Shown one piece after another: positions 50,879 to 58,494 of a DNA stretch of 64,000 nucleotides (its first letter is position 1; every line of letters starts with the position of its first letter). Under the pieces are notes generated by a model, which was given only the letters and a program-made list of their open reading frames with translations, was not told the origin of the DNA and did not search any database. Source of the DNA: Bradyrhizobium sp. LTSP885 (lineage in GTDB: Bacteria; Pseudomonadota; Alphaproteobacteria; Rhizobiales; Xanthobacteraceae); NCBI RefSeq assembly GCF_000938305.1, contig NZ_JYMT01000043.1, positions 330,749 to 394,748 of the forward strand. The letters are read 5' to 3'. The translations under genes and the position numbers were made by a program.

Positions 50879-50906
50879 CCCGCAGATATCCGCGCGAGCT
50901 GTTCTC

Positions 50907-51041
50907 CACCTCGCCCCGCTTGCGGGGAGAGGTCGGATCGCGGAGCGATCCGGGTGAGGGGGTACAGGTCTTTCGACGCGCATCGCCCAGTGGAGAGAGC
51001 CCCTCACCCCAACCCTCTACCCGCAAGAGCGGGGCGAGGGG
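50907..51041. repeat. Intergenic repeat, class 9 (CACCTCGCCCCGCTTGCGG...)
   Basis: Outer arms CACCTCGCCCCGCTTGCGGG and CCCGCAAGAGCGGGGCGAGG are imperfect inverts. The GGGTGAGGGGGTACAGGTCT core is shared with 55097-55240. Confidence 0.8.
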
Positions 51042-51071
51042 AAACTACCAGTCCCGTGATATTGTCGTCAC

Positions 51072-52124
51072 ATGAATACGCCGCCCTCCCGCATCGTCAC
51101 CCCCGAACGCCGCACTGACGATGTCGGCGACACCGCGCTGCGTCCGCAGTTGCTGACTGAATTCGTCGGCCAGGCGCAGGCGCGCAAGAATCTTTCGATC
51201 TTCATCGAGGCGGCGAAGAAGCGCGGCGAGGCGCTGGATCATGTGCTGTTCGTTGGCCCCCCCGGCCTCGGCAAGACCACGCTGGCGCAGATCGTGGCGC
51301 GCGAGCTCGGCGTCGGCTTTCGCGCCACCTCCGGCCCCGTGATCGCCAAGGCCGGCGACCTCGCCGCGCTGCTGACCAATCTCGAAGAACGCGACGTGCT
51401 GTTCATCGACGAGATCCATCGCCTCAGCCCGGCGGTCGAGGAAGTGCTTTACCCCGCGATGGAGGATTTCCAGCTCGACCTGATCATCGGCGAGGGCCCC
51501 GCGGCGCGCTCGGTGAAGATCGAATTGGCAAAATTCACCCTGGTCGGCGCGACGACCCGAGCGGGGCTGCTCACCAACCCGCTGCGCGACCGCTTCGGCA
51601 TCCCGATCCGGCTGAATTTCTACACGATCGAGGAGCTGGAACGGATCGTCACCCGCGGCGCCCGTGTGCTCAGCATCGGCATGACACCCGATGGCGCCAA
51701 CGAGATCGCGCGCCGCGCCCGCGGCACGCCGCGGATCGCCGGACGCCTGCTGCGCCGTGTCAGAGATTTTGCCTCCGCGGCAGATGCCGACTCGATCGAT
51801 CGCGGCATCGCCGATCGCGCGCTCTCCGCGCTCGAGGTCGACAGCGCCGGGCTCGACGCGATGGATCGCCGCTATCTCACGACGATCGCGATGAACTATG
51901 GCGGCGGCCCGGTCGGCGTCGAGACCATGGCGGCGGCGCTGTCGGAGCCGCGCGACGCGATCGAGGACATCATCGAGCCCTATCTGATCCAGTGCGGCTA
52001 CCTGCAGCGCACCCCGCGCGGGCGTCTCCTGACGTCGCACGCCTTCCGACATCTTGGCCTCGCCGAGCCGACCCGCGATCCCGCGCAGTTCGGTCTGTTC
52101 GGCGGCGATGGCGACGGCGACTGA
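51072..52124 (+). CDS. ruvB: Holliday junction branch migration ATPase RuvB
   Basis: 350 aa. Walker A GPPGLGKTT, Walker B DEIHRL, sensor 1 GATTRAG and the arginine finger region DRFGI are all present; the C-terminal winged helix ends YLQRTPRGRLLT. It drives branch migration with RuvA. The N-terminus RIVTPERRTDD is standard. Confidence 0.97.
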   Translation: MNTPPSRIVTPERRTDDVGDTALRPQLLTEFVGQAQARKNLSIFIEAAKKRGEALDHVLFVGPPGLGKTTLAQIVARELGVGFRATSGPVIAKAGDLAALLTNLEERDVLFIDEIHRLSPAVEEVLYPAMEDFQLDLIIGEGPAARSVKIELAKFTLVGATTRAGLLTNPLRDRFGIPIRLNFYTIEELERIVTRGARVLSIGMTPDGANEIARRARGTPRIAGRLLRRVRDFASAADADSIDRGIADRALSALEVDSAGLDAMDRRYLTTIAMNYGGGPVGVETMAAALSEPRDAIEDIIEPYLIQCGYLQRTPRGRLLTSHAFRHLGLAEPTRDPAQFGLFGGDGDGD

Positions 52125-52293
52125 GCGTGCTCTCGAAGCCGTGAGCGAACCCGTGAGAATGCGTGTTGATGCAGTGCACGGCGCTATCAGCCGGTAACCA
52201 TTGCAACGCCCCTGCAGGCCTTCTGCACAAACGTGGCCCAATTCCGCTTCAATCGCGGGGCTAGCTCGATCGGGCATCACTGGTCGGACTTCC

Positions 52294-53211
52294 ATGATTT
52301 CACGTCGCAATTTTCTCCGTTCCGTCGGCGGATTGACCGCCGCCGGCGCCTCGACCGCGGCCTATGGCGTCAGCGAGCCGGTCGTCCGGCTCACGCTCAC
52401 GCGCTACGACTTGGCGCCGCGGCAATGGCCGGCCGATTTTCCGCTCAAGATCGCGGCCCTTGCCGACATTCACGCCTGCGATCCCTGGATGTCGCTCGAC
52501 CGCATTTCGGAGATTGTCGATCGCACCAATGCGCTGAACGCCGACATCATCGTCCTGCTCGGCGACTATGTGGCGGGGCTTCGCCACGTCACGCGGTTCA
52601 TTCCGGCCTCCGAATGGGCCGCGGTGCTCGCGAACCTGAAGGCGCCGCTCGGCGTGCATGCGATCCTTGGCAACCATGATTACTGGGACGACAAGGCCGT
52701 GCAGCGCCAGGGCGAGGGTGTACCGGTCGCCCGTCGCGCGCTGGAGCGGGTCGGCATTCCGGTCTACGAGAACGACGTGGTGCGGTTGACCAAGGACGGC
52801 CGTCCGTTCTGGCTCGCCGGCCTCGGCGACCAGCTCGCTTTTCTGCCGGCACGGCGTTTTCGGCAAATCGCCCATGTCGGCGTCGACGATCTCGGTGCGA
52901 CGCTGGCCAAAATCACCGACGATGCGCCGGTGATCCTGCTCGCGCACGAACCCGACATCGCGCGCCGCGTGCCTTCGCGCGTCGCGCTGCAACTGTCCGG
53001 CCACACCCATGGCGGCCAGGTCCGGCTGCTCGGCTGGTCGCCCGCGGTGCCCGTCAAACAGGGCATGCGGCTCGCCTATGGCCACCTCAGGCTGAAGACC
53101 GATGTCATCGTCTCCGGCGGCCTCGGCTGCAGCATCATGCCGTTCCGCCTCGGGGTTCCCCCCGAAATCGTGCAGGTGACGCTGGGTTCGAAGGGGCCGG
53201 CGGTTTCGTAG
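52294..53211 (+). CDS. Tat-exported metallophosphoesterase
   Basis: 305 aa from the ATG at 52294. SRRNFLRSVGGLTAAGAS is a twin-arginine signal. The metal-site series is complete: DIH (LADIHACD), GD (LLGDYVAG), GNHD, H (LLAHEPD) and GHTHGG. It belongs to the YaeI/YkuE-like group whose members act on phospholipid or nucleotide phosphoesters outside the cytoplasm. It lies between ruvB and the ybgC locus, 169 bp after ruvB. Confidence 0.9.
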   Translation: MISRRNFLRSVGGLTAAGASTAAYGVSEPVVRLTLTRYDLAPRQWPADFPLKIAALADIHACDPWMSLDRISEIVDRTNALNADIIVLLGDYVAGLRHVTRFIPASEWAAVLANLKAPLGVHAILGNHDYWDDKAVQRQGEGVPVARRALERVGIPVYENDVVRLTKDGRPFWLAGLGDQLAFLPARRFRQIAHVGVDDLGATLAKITDDAPVILLAHEPDIARRVPSRVALQLSGHTHGGQVRLLGWSPAVPVKQGMRLAYGHLRLKTDVIVSGGLGCSIMPFRLGVPPEIVQVTLGSKGPAVS

Positions 53212-53275
53212 TTTCCGCCGACCGTTGCCGTGATCTGGCCTGTGCATTCGGCGCCAAAGCTGTTAATTTTCCTCG

Positions 53276-53428
53276 ATGGATCCACACGCCGAACAAGCCG
53301 GGAAACTCTCTGCGCTCAAATGCCTTATCGAAGAGGGCATGATTGACATTGAAGCAGGGCGCATTGTGCCATGGGATTTACAGACATTTCTTGAGATGGC
53401 TCGAGAGCGAGCCAATCGATCAGAATGA
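53276..53428 (+). CDS. 50-aa ParD/RelB-antitoxin-like small protein
   Basis: The frame ATG 53276 to TGA 53428 reads as acidic and helical (GKLSALKCLIEEGMIDIEAG, then RIVPWDLQTFLEMARERANR). It resembles the C-terminal toxin-binding part of ParD-type antitoxins without the DNA-binding ribbon-helix-helix. Its stop overlaps the ybgC start (ATGA), so it is translated into ybgC. Codon choice is less GC-rich than that of its neighbours, hinting at a foreign remnant. No toxin is adjacent. Confidence 0.5.
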   Translation: MDPHAEQAGKLSALKCLIEEGMIDIEAGRIVPWDLQTFLEMARERANRSE

Positions 53429-53874
53429 CGTTACCCCATATCGACGGCGCGATCCGTGACGGACGGCACCACATGCAGGTCCGCGTCTATTACGAGGACA
53501 CCGATTTCTCCGGCATCGTCTATCACGCTAATTATCTGCGCTTCATGGAGCGCGGGCGCACCAATCATCTGCGCCTGATGGGCGCCGAACAGAACGCGCT
53601 GTTCGAGGAGGCGCAAGAGGAGACCGGTGGCTTCGCCTTCGTGGTGCGCTCGATGACGCTCGACTTCCTCAAGCCCGCGCGGATGGACGACATGCTCGAC
53701 GTCGTCACCTGGCCGGTTGCGGTGAGGGGGGCTTCCATCATGCTGGCGCAGGAGGTCAAGCGCGGCGACGACGTGCTGGTCAAGGCGCAGGTGCGCGTCG
53801 CCTTCGTCAGCCAGGGCAGGGCGCAGCCGATTCCGAAGGCGATCCGGCAGTTGATGAAGGCCGATCTGATCTAG
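53425..53874 (+). CDS. ybgC: YbgC-type acyl-CoA thioesterase
   Basis: 149 aa hot-dog protein. VRVYYEDTDFSGIVYHANYLRFMERGR holds the YbgC active site (D-x-D and Y-H-A-N-Y). YbgC usually heads the tol-pal operon and acts on short-chain or phospholipid-related acyl-CoAs at the envelope. Here tolQ does not follow; a family-A repeat starts right after the stop. Confidence 0.93.
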   Translation: MTLPHIDGAIRDGRHHMQVRVYYEDTDFSGIVYHANYLRFMERGRTNHLRLMGAEQNALFEEAQEETGGFAFVVRSMTLDFLKPARMDDMLDVVTWPVAVRGASIMLAQEVKRGDDVLVKAQVRVAFVSQGRAQPIPKAIRQLMKADLI

Positions 53875-53976
53875 AGCGTTTTCGAGCGAAGTGGATACCG
53901 GTTCGCGTAAAGGAAACGCGTCAAAACAAGAATCTAGAGCCCCGTTCCGATTCCATCGGAACGGAAATGGCTCTAG
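53875..53976. repeat. Intergenic repeat family A
   Basis: Starts 1 bp after the ybgC stop with AGCGTTTTCGAGCGAAGTGG; ends with hairpin CCGTTCCGAT-TCC-ATCGGAACGG inside CTAGAGCC / GGCTCTAG. Confidence 0.85.
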
Positions 53977-54024
53977 GCGCTGGACTTGTTGACCCACAAA
54001 AAACGTCACAAGGAGGAAACAACC

Positions 54025-54513
54025 ATGGTCAAGATCAGCCAAAAGATCACAACCTTTCTCTGGTTCGACACCCAGGCCGAAGCAGCCGCGCGCTTCTATA
54101 CGTCGCTGTTCAAGGACAGCCGCATCACCGCGATCAGCCGTTACCCGGACGCAGTCTCTGACAAGGCAGGCTCGGTCATGCTCGTCACGTTCGAGCTTGC
54201 CGGTCAGCAATTCCGCGCCTTGAACGCGGGACCGCAGTACAAGTTCAATGAATCGATTTCGCTGCTCGTCGAATGCGAGATCCAGGCCGAAATCGATGAG
54301 TTCTGGAGCAAGCTCACCGAGGGCGGCAAGGAACAGCCATGCGGCTGGCTGACCGACCGGTTTGGATTGTCGTGGCAGATCGCGCCGGCACGGCTGCTGG
54401 AACTGGTCTCCGGCGACGATCGCGAGGCCGCTTCCGCGGCCATGCGTGCGATGTTCGAGATGAAGAAAATCGACATCGCCGATATCGAGCGCGCGGTGAA
54501 GGCGCGGCAATGA
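54025..54513 (+). CDS. VOC/PhnB-like protein
   Basis: 162 aa. N-terminal KITTFLWFDTQAEAAARFYTSLF and LTDRFGLSWQIAPARLLEL are typical of the 3-demethylubiquinone-methyltransferase-like (PhnB) VOC group, which mostly lacks proven enzyme activity. AAGGAGG lies 7 nt before the ATG at 54025, one of the best ribosome sites in the window, so strong expression is likely. The earlier in-frame ATG (53986) lies in repeat-adjacent sequence. Confidence 0.88.
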   Translation: MVKISQKITTFLWFDTQAEAAARFYTSLFKDSRITAISRYPDAVSDKAGSVMLVTFELAGQQFRALNAGPQYKFNESISLLVECEIQAEIDEFWSKLTEGGKEQPCGWLTDRFGLSWQIAPARLLELVSGDDREAASAAMRAMFEMKKIDIADIERAVKARQ

Positions 54514-54605
54514 TCTGATCCCGCTATCGGCTGATAGGAAACCGGCCATCGACTCTTGGTCTCGCGGCGATAGATTGCGCGCGACAACAACCGCGAGGGA
54601 TCGCC

Positions 54606-55073
54606 ATGTCACGCCCGCCGCTTCCGCCTTTTACCCGTGAGACCGCCGCGCAGAAAGCGCGCATGGCGGAAGATGCCTGGAATTCCCGTGACCCCGCCCG
54701 CGTCGCGCTCGCCTATACCGAGGACAGCCGCTGGCGCAACCGCTCCGAGGTGTTTGGGGGACGCGAGGAGATTGTGACCTTCCTCACCCGCAAATGGGAA
54801 AAAGAGCGCGAGTACCGGCTGATCAAGGATCTCTGGGCCTTCGACAACAATCGCATTGCGGTGCGCTTCCAGTACGAATGGCACGATGCCGGCGGCAACT
54901 GGTTTCGCTCGTACGGCAACGAGCAGTGGGAGTTCGACGAGCACGGCCTGATGCGCCGCCGCGAAGCCTCGATCAACGACATCGCGATCAGCGAAAAGGA
55001 TCGCCGCTTCCACTGGCCGGCCCCGGGCCCGCGGCCGGCGGATGTGCCGGGATTGGGCGAGAGCCCGTTCTGA
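54606..55073 (+). CDS. DUF1348/NTF2-fold protein
   Basis: 155 aa. The text AYTEDSRWRNRSEVFGGREEIVTFLTRKWEKEREYRL, IAVRFQYEWHD and SYGNEQWEFDEHGLM is diagnostic of DUF1348, an SnoaL/NTF2-like alpha-beta cone with an interior pocket. The enzymatic role is not established. It stands alone, 92 bp after the VOC gene. Confidence 0.88.
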   Translation: MSRPPLPPFTRETAAQKARMAEDAWNSRDPARVALAYTEDSRWRNRSEVFGGREEIVTFLTRKWEKEREYRLIKDLWAFDNNRIAVRFQYEWHDAGGNWFRSYGNEQWEFDEHGLMRRREASINDIAISEKDRRFHWPAPGPRPADVPGLGESPF

Positions 55074-55096
55074 TTCAAATGAGGGGCTGCGCACTT

Positions 55097-55240
55097 CACC
55101 TCGCCCCGCTTGCGGGGAGAGGTCGAAATTCGCGTAGCGAATGTCGGGTGAGGGGGTACAGGTCTAACTTCGCTCACGAGTCGTGGAAGCAGCCCCTCGC
55201 CCCGCTCCCTCTCCCCGTGAAGAACGGGGAGAGGGAGCGG
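55097..55240. repeat. Intergenic repeat, class 9, with an 18-bp perfect hairpin
   Basis: Shares CACCTCGCCCCGCTTGCGGG and GGTGAGGGGGTACAGGTCT with 50907-51041. The right end is a perfect hairpin (55201-55218 with 55224-55241), 6 bp past the GST stop. Confidence 0.8.
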
Positions 55241-55247
55241 GAGAGAG

Positions 55248-55892
55248 TCACGCCGCCGCCTTGTGCCGGGCGAGTTCGGCCTTGTAGAGCTCGAACTCTT
55301 CCGCGATCGCCTTTGCAACCGACGGCCGGGTCCGCAGCCGATCGAAATAAGCTTTCAGCGCCGGCCATTTGGCCAGCTCGATCGGCGGCGTCGCCATGGT
55401 CCAGTTGATCACAGTCACGAGATAGGCGTCGGCGACGCTGAAATGGTCGAGCAGGTACTCGCGGCCCTTCAGATGGTCCTCGAGATAGTCGAGCCGCGAC
55501 AGATATCGCCCCAGCACATAGGTCTTCACCTCCGCCGGCGCCTTCTTGTCGAGCACCGGCACGAACAGGCCCTTGTGCAGCTCGGTGCCGATGAAGCACA
55601 GCCATTGATGCAGCCGCGGGCGCTCGGCGCCGGAGGTCGGGCCGAGGCCGGCCTGCGGGAAGCGGTCGGCGACATATTGCAGGATCGCGGCGTTCTCGGT
55701 CAGCACCACACCGTCATCGGTGCGCAGCGTCGGCACCAGCCCGAGCGGGTTGATTTTTGTGAAGTCGGAGCCGTCGGTCTGGACCCGCTTGGTCTTGGGA
55801 TCGACCTCGAGGAAGTTGGCCTGTTCGCCCGCCTCATACAGCGCGACGCGGGTCGCCATCGAACACGCGAGCGGTGAGAAATAAAGGTCCAT
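55248..55892 (-). CDS. Glutathione S-transferase family protein
   Basis: 214 aa from the ATG at 55892 (AAGGAGG upstream). The thioredoxin-like N-terminal domain starts DLYFSPLACSMATRVALYEAG, with Ser/Cys at the catalytic position, and contains NPLGLVPTLRTDDGVVLTENAAIL with the cis-Pro and the Glu/Asn that bind glutathione. The C-terminal helical domain has FSVADAYLVTVINW. This matches the beta-class / GstB-like group. Divergent from a TetR gene that probably represses it. Confidence 0.92.
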   Translation of the reverse strand: MDLYFSPLACSMATRVALYEAGEQANFLEVDPKTKRVQTDGSDFTKINPLGLVPTLRTDDGVVLTENAAILQYVADRFPQAGLGPTSGAERPRLHQWLCFIGTELHKGLFVPVLDKKAPAEVKTYVLGRYLSRLDYLEDHLKGREYLLDHFSVADAYLVTVINWTMATPPIELAKWPALKAYFDRLRTRPSVAKAIAEEFELYKAELARHKAAA

Positions 55893-55940
55893 GGGTGCCT
55901 CCTTGGTGTTGCTTGGCGCGGGTTTCCGGGCCGGTGTTGA

Positions 55941-56003
55941 TTTTTGTACTGTCTTGTATAATATCGAGGGCGTCAAGGAATTTAATGCGAAATGGTACAA
56001 AAA
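55941..56003. promoter_or_regulatory. Probable operator/promoter between GST and TetR
   Basis: Inverted TTTTTGTAC (55941-55949) / GTACAAAAA (55995-56003), a direct pair TTGTAC/TTGTAT 10 bp apart, and a consensus -10 TATAAT (55957-55962) between them. A TTGATT lies 14 nt upstream, which is short for a -35. Confidence 0.5.
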
Positions 56004-56648
56004 AGTAACAAGCCGCCATCTGCTGCCAAAATGGATGCGCCCGCAGCGCCGAAGCGGCGCGGGCGGCCGCGCGCCTACGAGCCCGATGTCGCGCTCGGCA
56101 GGGCGCTCGATCTCTTCAGACGCGATGGATTCTCGGCAACCTCGCTCGACGATCTCAGCGCCGCCACCGGCATGAACCGGCCGAGCCTCTATGGCGCGTT
56201 CGGCGACAAGCGCGAGCTCTACATCAAGAGCTACCAGCGCTATCGCGACGATGCGCGTACCGCGATGGTCGACATCTTCCGCAGCGAAGCGCCGCTGCGA
56301 GAGCGGCTCAAGCGCATCTACGCGATCGCGCTCGACATCTACACCGAAGGGGAATCGCCGCGCGGCTGCTTCACGGTGATGACGGCAGCGTCCGAGGCGG
56401 TGTCGGATCCTGCGATCCGCGGCATGGTGCTGGAAGGCTTTGTCGAGCTCGATAAGGCCTTCGCCACCTGCTTCGGGATCGCCAAGGAGCGCGGCGAACT
56501 GCCCGCGAGCACGGACGCGACCGTGCTCGCGCATCTTGCCTCCGCGACCATCCACACCGTCGCGATCCGCGCCCGCGCCCAGGTGCCACGCAAGGAACTC
56601 GAAGCCATCGTCAAGGGCGCCCTCGACGTGATCTGCGGGGCGAAATAG
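55992..56648 (+). CDS. TetR/AcrR-family regulator
   Basis: 218 aa. A basic tail (KRRGRPRAYEP) precedes the HTH (about 30-75) with GFSATSLDDLSAATGMNRPSLYGAFGDKRELY. The C-terminal domain (TetR_C_33-like text GCFTVMTAASEA) matches AcrR-type sensors of electrophiles. It is divergent from a GST, an arrangement that suggests control of detoxification. The ATG at 55992 lies inside the operator; AAGGAA is 12 nt before it. Confidence 0.92.
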   Translation: MVQKSNKPPSAAKMDAPAAPKRRGRPRAYEPDVALGRALDLFRRDGFSATSLDDLSAATGMNRPSLYGAFGDKRELYIKSYQRYRDDARTAMVDIFRSEAPLRERLKRIYAIALDIYTEGESPRGCFTVMTAASEAVSDPAIRGMVLEGFVELDKAFATCFGIAKERGELPASTDATVLAHLASATIHTVAIRARAQVPRKELEAIVKGALDVICGAK

Positions 56649-56734
56649 CCCGCGTAATTTTTTCGCGTCGAATGTCGGCTCCCGGTTGTCCAGGCCGTCT
56701 TCCATGCGATGCGTCATTCATGGAAGCAAATATC

Positions 56735-57385
56735 ATGGGAAAAGTCAGAACTTCAGCCTTCTCGGTATCGATCGACGGCTTCGGCGCCGCGCCGCGCCAG
56801 AGCCTCGAAAATCCCTTCGGCGAAGGCGGCACGGTGCTGCCCGGCTGGTTCCTGCAGACGCGGACATTTCGTGCGATGACCGGCCAGGATGGCGGCAGCA
56901 ACGAGATCGACGACGAGATCGCGCGCAAGTCGATGGAGGGCATCGGAGCCTGGATCCTCGGACGCAACATGTTCGGTCCGGTCCGCGGTCCCTGGCCGGA
57001 TGACTCTTGGAAGGGCTGGTGGGGTGACAATCCGCCGTACCACACGCCAACGTTTGTGCTCACCCATCACGCGCGCCCGGATATTGAGATGGAGGGCGGC
57101 ACCACCTTCCACTTCGTCACCGACGGCATCATCGCTGCGCTGGAGCGGGCGCGCGCGGTCGCGCAGGGCAAGGACATCCGGGTCGGCGGCGGCGTTTCCG
57201 TCGTGCGGCAATTCCTGCAGGCGCGTCTGCTCGACGAGGTTCAACTGGCCCTGTCGCCGGTGCTGCTGGGGGCGGGCGAGAACCTGTTCGCCGGCCTCGA
57301 TCTGCCTAGCCTCGGCTATGAGGTCGTCGCGCGCGTGGCGAGCCCGAACGCCACGCACGTCACCTTCGCGCGCAAACCGAGCTAG
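56735..57385 (+). CDS. Dihydrofolate-reductase/RibD-C-like family protein
   Basis: 216 aa. The C-terminal RibD/DHFR-like fold is seen in RTSAFSVSIDGFGAAP, AWILGRNMFGP and DIRVGGGVSVVRQFLQARLLDEVQLALSPVLLGAGE, the last being the NADPH-binding segment of the YyaP/YwjB group. These are reductases of unknown substrate. The ATG at 56735 has GGAAG 8 nt upstream; the ATG at 56720 is an alternative. Confidence 0.88.
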   Translation: MGKVRTSAFSVSIDGFGAAPRQSLENPFGEGGTVLPGWFLQTRTFRAMTGQDGGSNEIDDEIARKSMEGIGAWILGRNMFGPVRGPWPDDSWKGWWGDNPPYHTPTFVLTHHARPDIEMEGGTTFHFVTDGIIAALERARAVAQGKDIRVGGGVSVVRQFLQARLLDEVQLALSPVLLGAGENLFAGLDLPSLGYEVVARVASPNATHVTFARKPS

Positions 57386-57443
57386 GTCGCTCGACCCGCA
57401 TCGCAGACAAAATCGGCGGTTGACGCGCATGCCATTTGGTCAT

Positions 57444-57476
57444 ATTTAACCCATAGGTTATTTAACTAATAGGCTA
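57444..57476. promoter_or_regulatory. Tandem 16-bp operator repeats in front of ArsR gene
   Basis: ATTTAACCCATAGGTTA (57444-57460) and ATTTAACTAATAGGCTA (57460-57476) are head-to-tail copies. The first includes a perfect dyad TAACC-CATA-GGTTA. The second ends 7 bp before the ATG. Confidence 0.75.
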
Positions 57477-57483
57477 AGTACAG

Positions 57484-57888
57484 ATGGCGCTCGATCCCCT
57501 GAGTTCGACCTTCGCGGCGCTGGCCGATCCGACCCGGCGCGCGATCCTGGCGCGGCTCGCGCTCGGTGAGACCTCGGTGATGGAACTGGCCGAGCCGTTC
57601 GACATGAGCCTGCCGGCGATCTCAAGGCACCTGAAGGTGCTCGAACATGCCGGGCTGATCTCGCGCTCCCGCGAGGCGCAGTGGCGGCCGTGCCGGATCG
57701 CGCCTGTTGCGTTCAAGCAGGCCGATGGTTGGCTCGGCAATTTCCGCCAATTCTGGGATGAGAGCTTCAACCGCCTCGATGGACTGCTCGAGGAGATGAA
57801 GGCGGAGGAGGCCGCTAAAGCCCCGCCGCGGACCAAACGCAAGGTCAAAGCAACCAGGGAGAAGAAAAGTGGACGCACGCGTGGATAG
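57484..57888 (+). CDS. ArsR-family transcriptional regulator
   Basis: 134 aa. The winged HTH fills residues 8-80: ALADPTRRAILARLALGETSVMELAEPF, then MSLPAISRHLKVLEHAGLISR. No metal-binding Cys motif is present, which fits the SRPBCC-linked ArsR group rather than metal sensors. The C-terminus is very basic (RTKRKVKATREKKSGRTRG). It is coupled by a 20-bp overlap to an SRPBCC gene. The operator repeats leave little room for a ribosome site. Confidence 0.93.
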   Translation: MALDPLSSTFAALADPTRRAILARLALGETSVMELAEPFDMSLPAISRHLKVLEHAGLISRSREAQWRPCRIAPVAFKQADGWLGNFRQFWDESFNRLDGLLEEMKAEEAAKAPPRTKRKVKATREKKSGRTRG

Positions 57889-58360
57889 GAAACTGAAGAT
57901 CACGACCCCATCGGATCTCGAATTCGCCATGACGCGCCAGTTCGACGCGCCGCGGCATCTGGTGTTCGACGCCATGACGAAGCCGGACCTCGTCGTTCGC
58001 TGGCTCGGCTGCGCCGAGCTCGCGATGCCGGTGTGCGAGATCGACCTGCGCGTCGGCGGCGCCTACCGTTTCGTGTTCCGCTCGTCCGAGGGCATCGAGC
58101 ACGTGCTGAGCGGGACCTATCGCGAGGTGGCGCGCCCCGAGCGCGTCGTATTCGGCGAGACCTTCGCGATGCCCGGCTTCACCAGCGACGAATATCTGGT
58201 GACGTCGATCTTCGTGGAGGCTGATGGCAAGACCACGCTGACGACCACCATCAAGCACCCGACCAGGGAAGCCCGCGACGGCCACCTCAATTCCGGCATC
58301 GAGAAGGGCGTCGAGCCCGCGTACGACCGGCTCGCAGATGTCGTGGCGACGATGGGGTGA
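57869..58360 (+). CDS. SRPBCC/AHSA1-domain protein
   Basis: 163 aa. MTRQFDAPRHLVFDAMTKPDLVVRWLG and RVGGAYRFVFRSSEG are the AHSA1 hallmarks of a START-like hydrophobic pocket. It begins at GTG 57869 inside the ArsR gene, so the two are translated together. Such ArsR-SRPBCC pairs are common; the ligand and role are unknown, and lipid or small hydrophobic binding is likely. Confidence 0.9.
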   Translation: MDARVDRKLKITTPSDLEFAMTRQFDAPRHLVFDAMTKPDLVVRWLGCAELAMPVCEIDLRVGGAYRFVFRSSEGIEHVLSGTYREVARPERVVFGETFAMPGFTSDEYLVTSIFVEADGKTTLTTTIKHPTREARDGHLNSGIEKGVEPAYDRLADVVATMG

Positions 58361-58377
58361 GATAACGATCCCTCAAC

Positions 58378-58462
58378 CGTCATTGCGAGCGAAGCGAAGC
58401 AATCTATCTCTCGGTTTTGCCGAGCGATGGATTGCTTCGTCGCTTCGCTTCTCGCAATGACG
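58378..58462. repeat. Palindromic intergenic repeat, class 1
   Basis: Third copy, with inverted ends CGTCATTGCGAG / CTCGCAATGACG and the GAAGCAATC / GATTGCTTC core. Confidence 0.85.
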
Positions 58463-58494
58463 GTGGTTTGCACCGTCGAACGCCGGGACGACGA

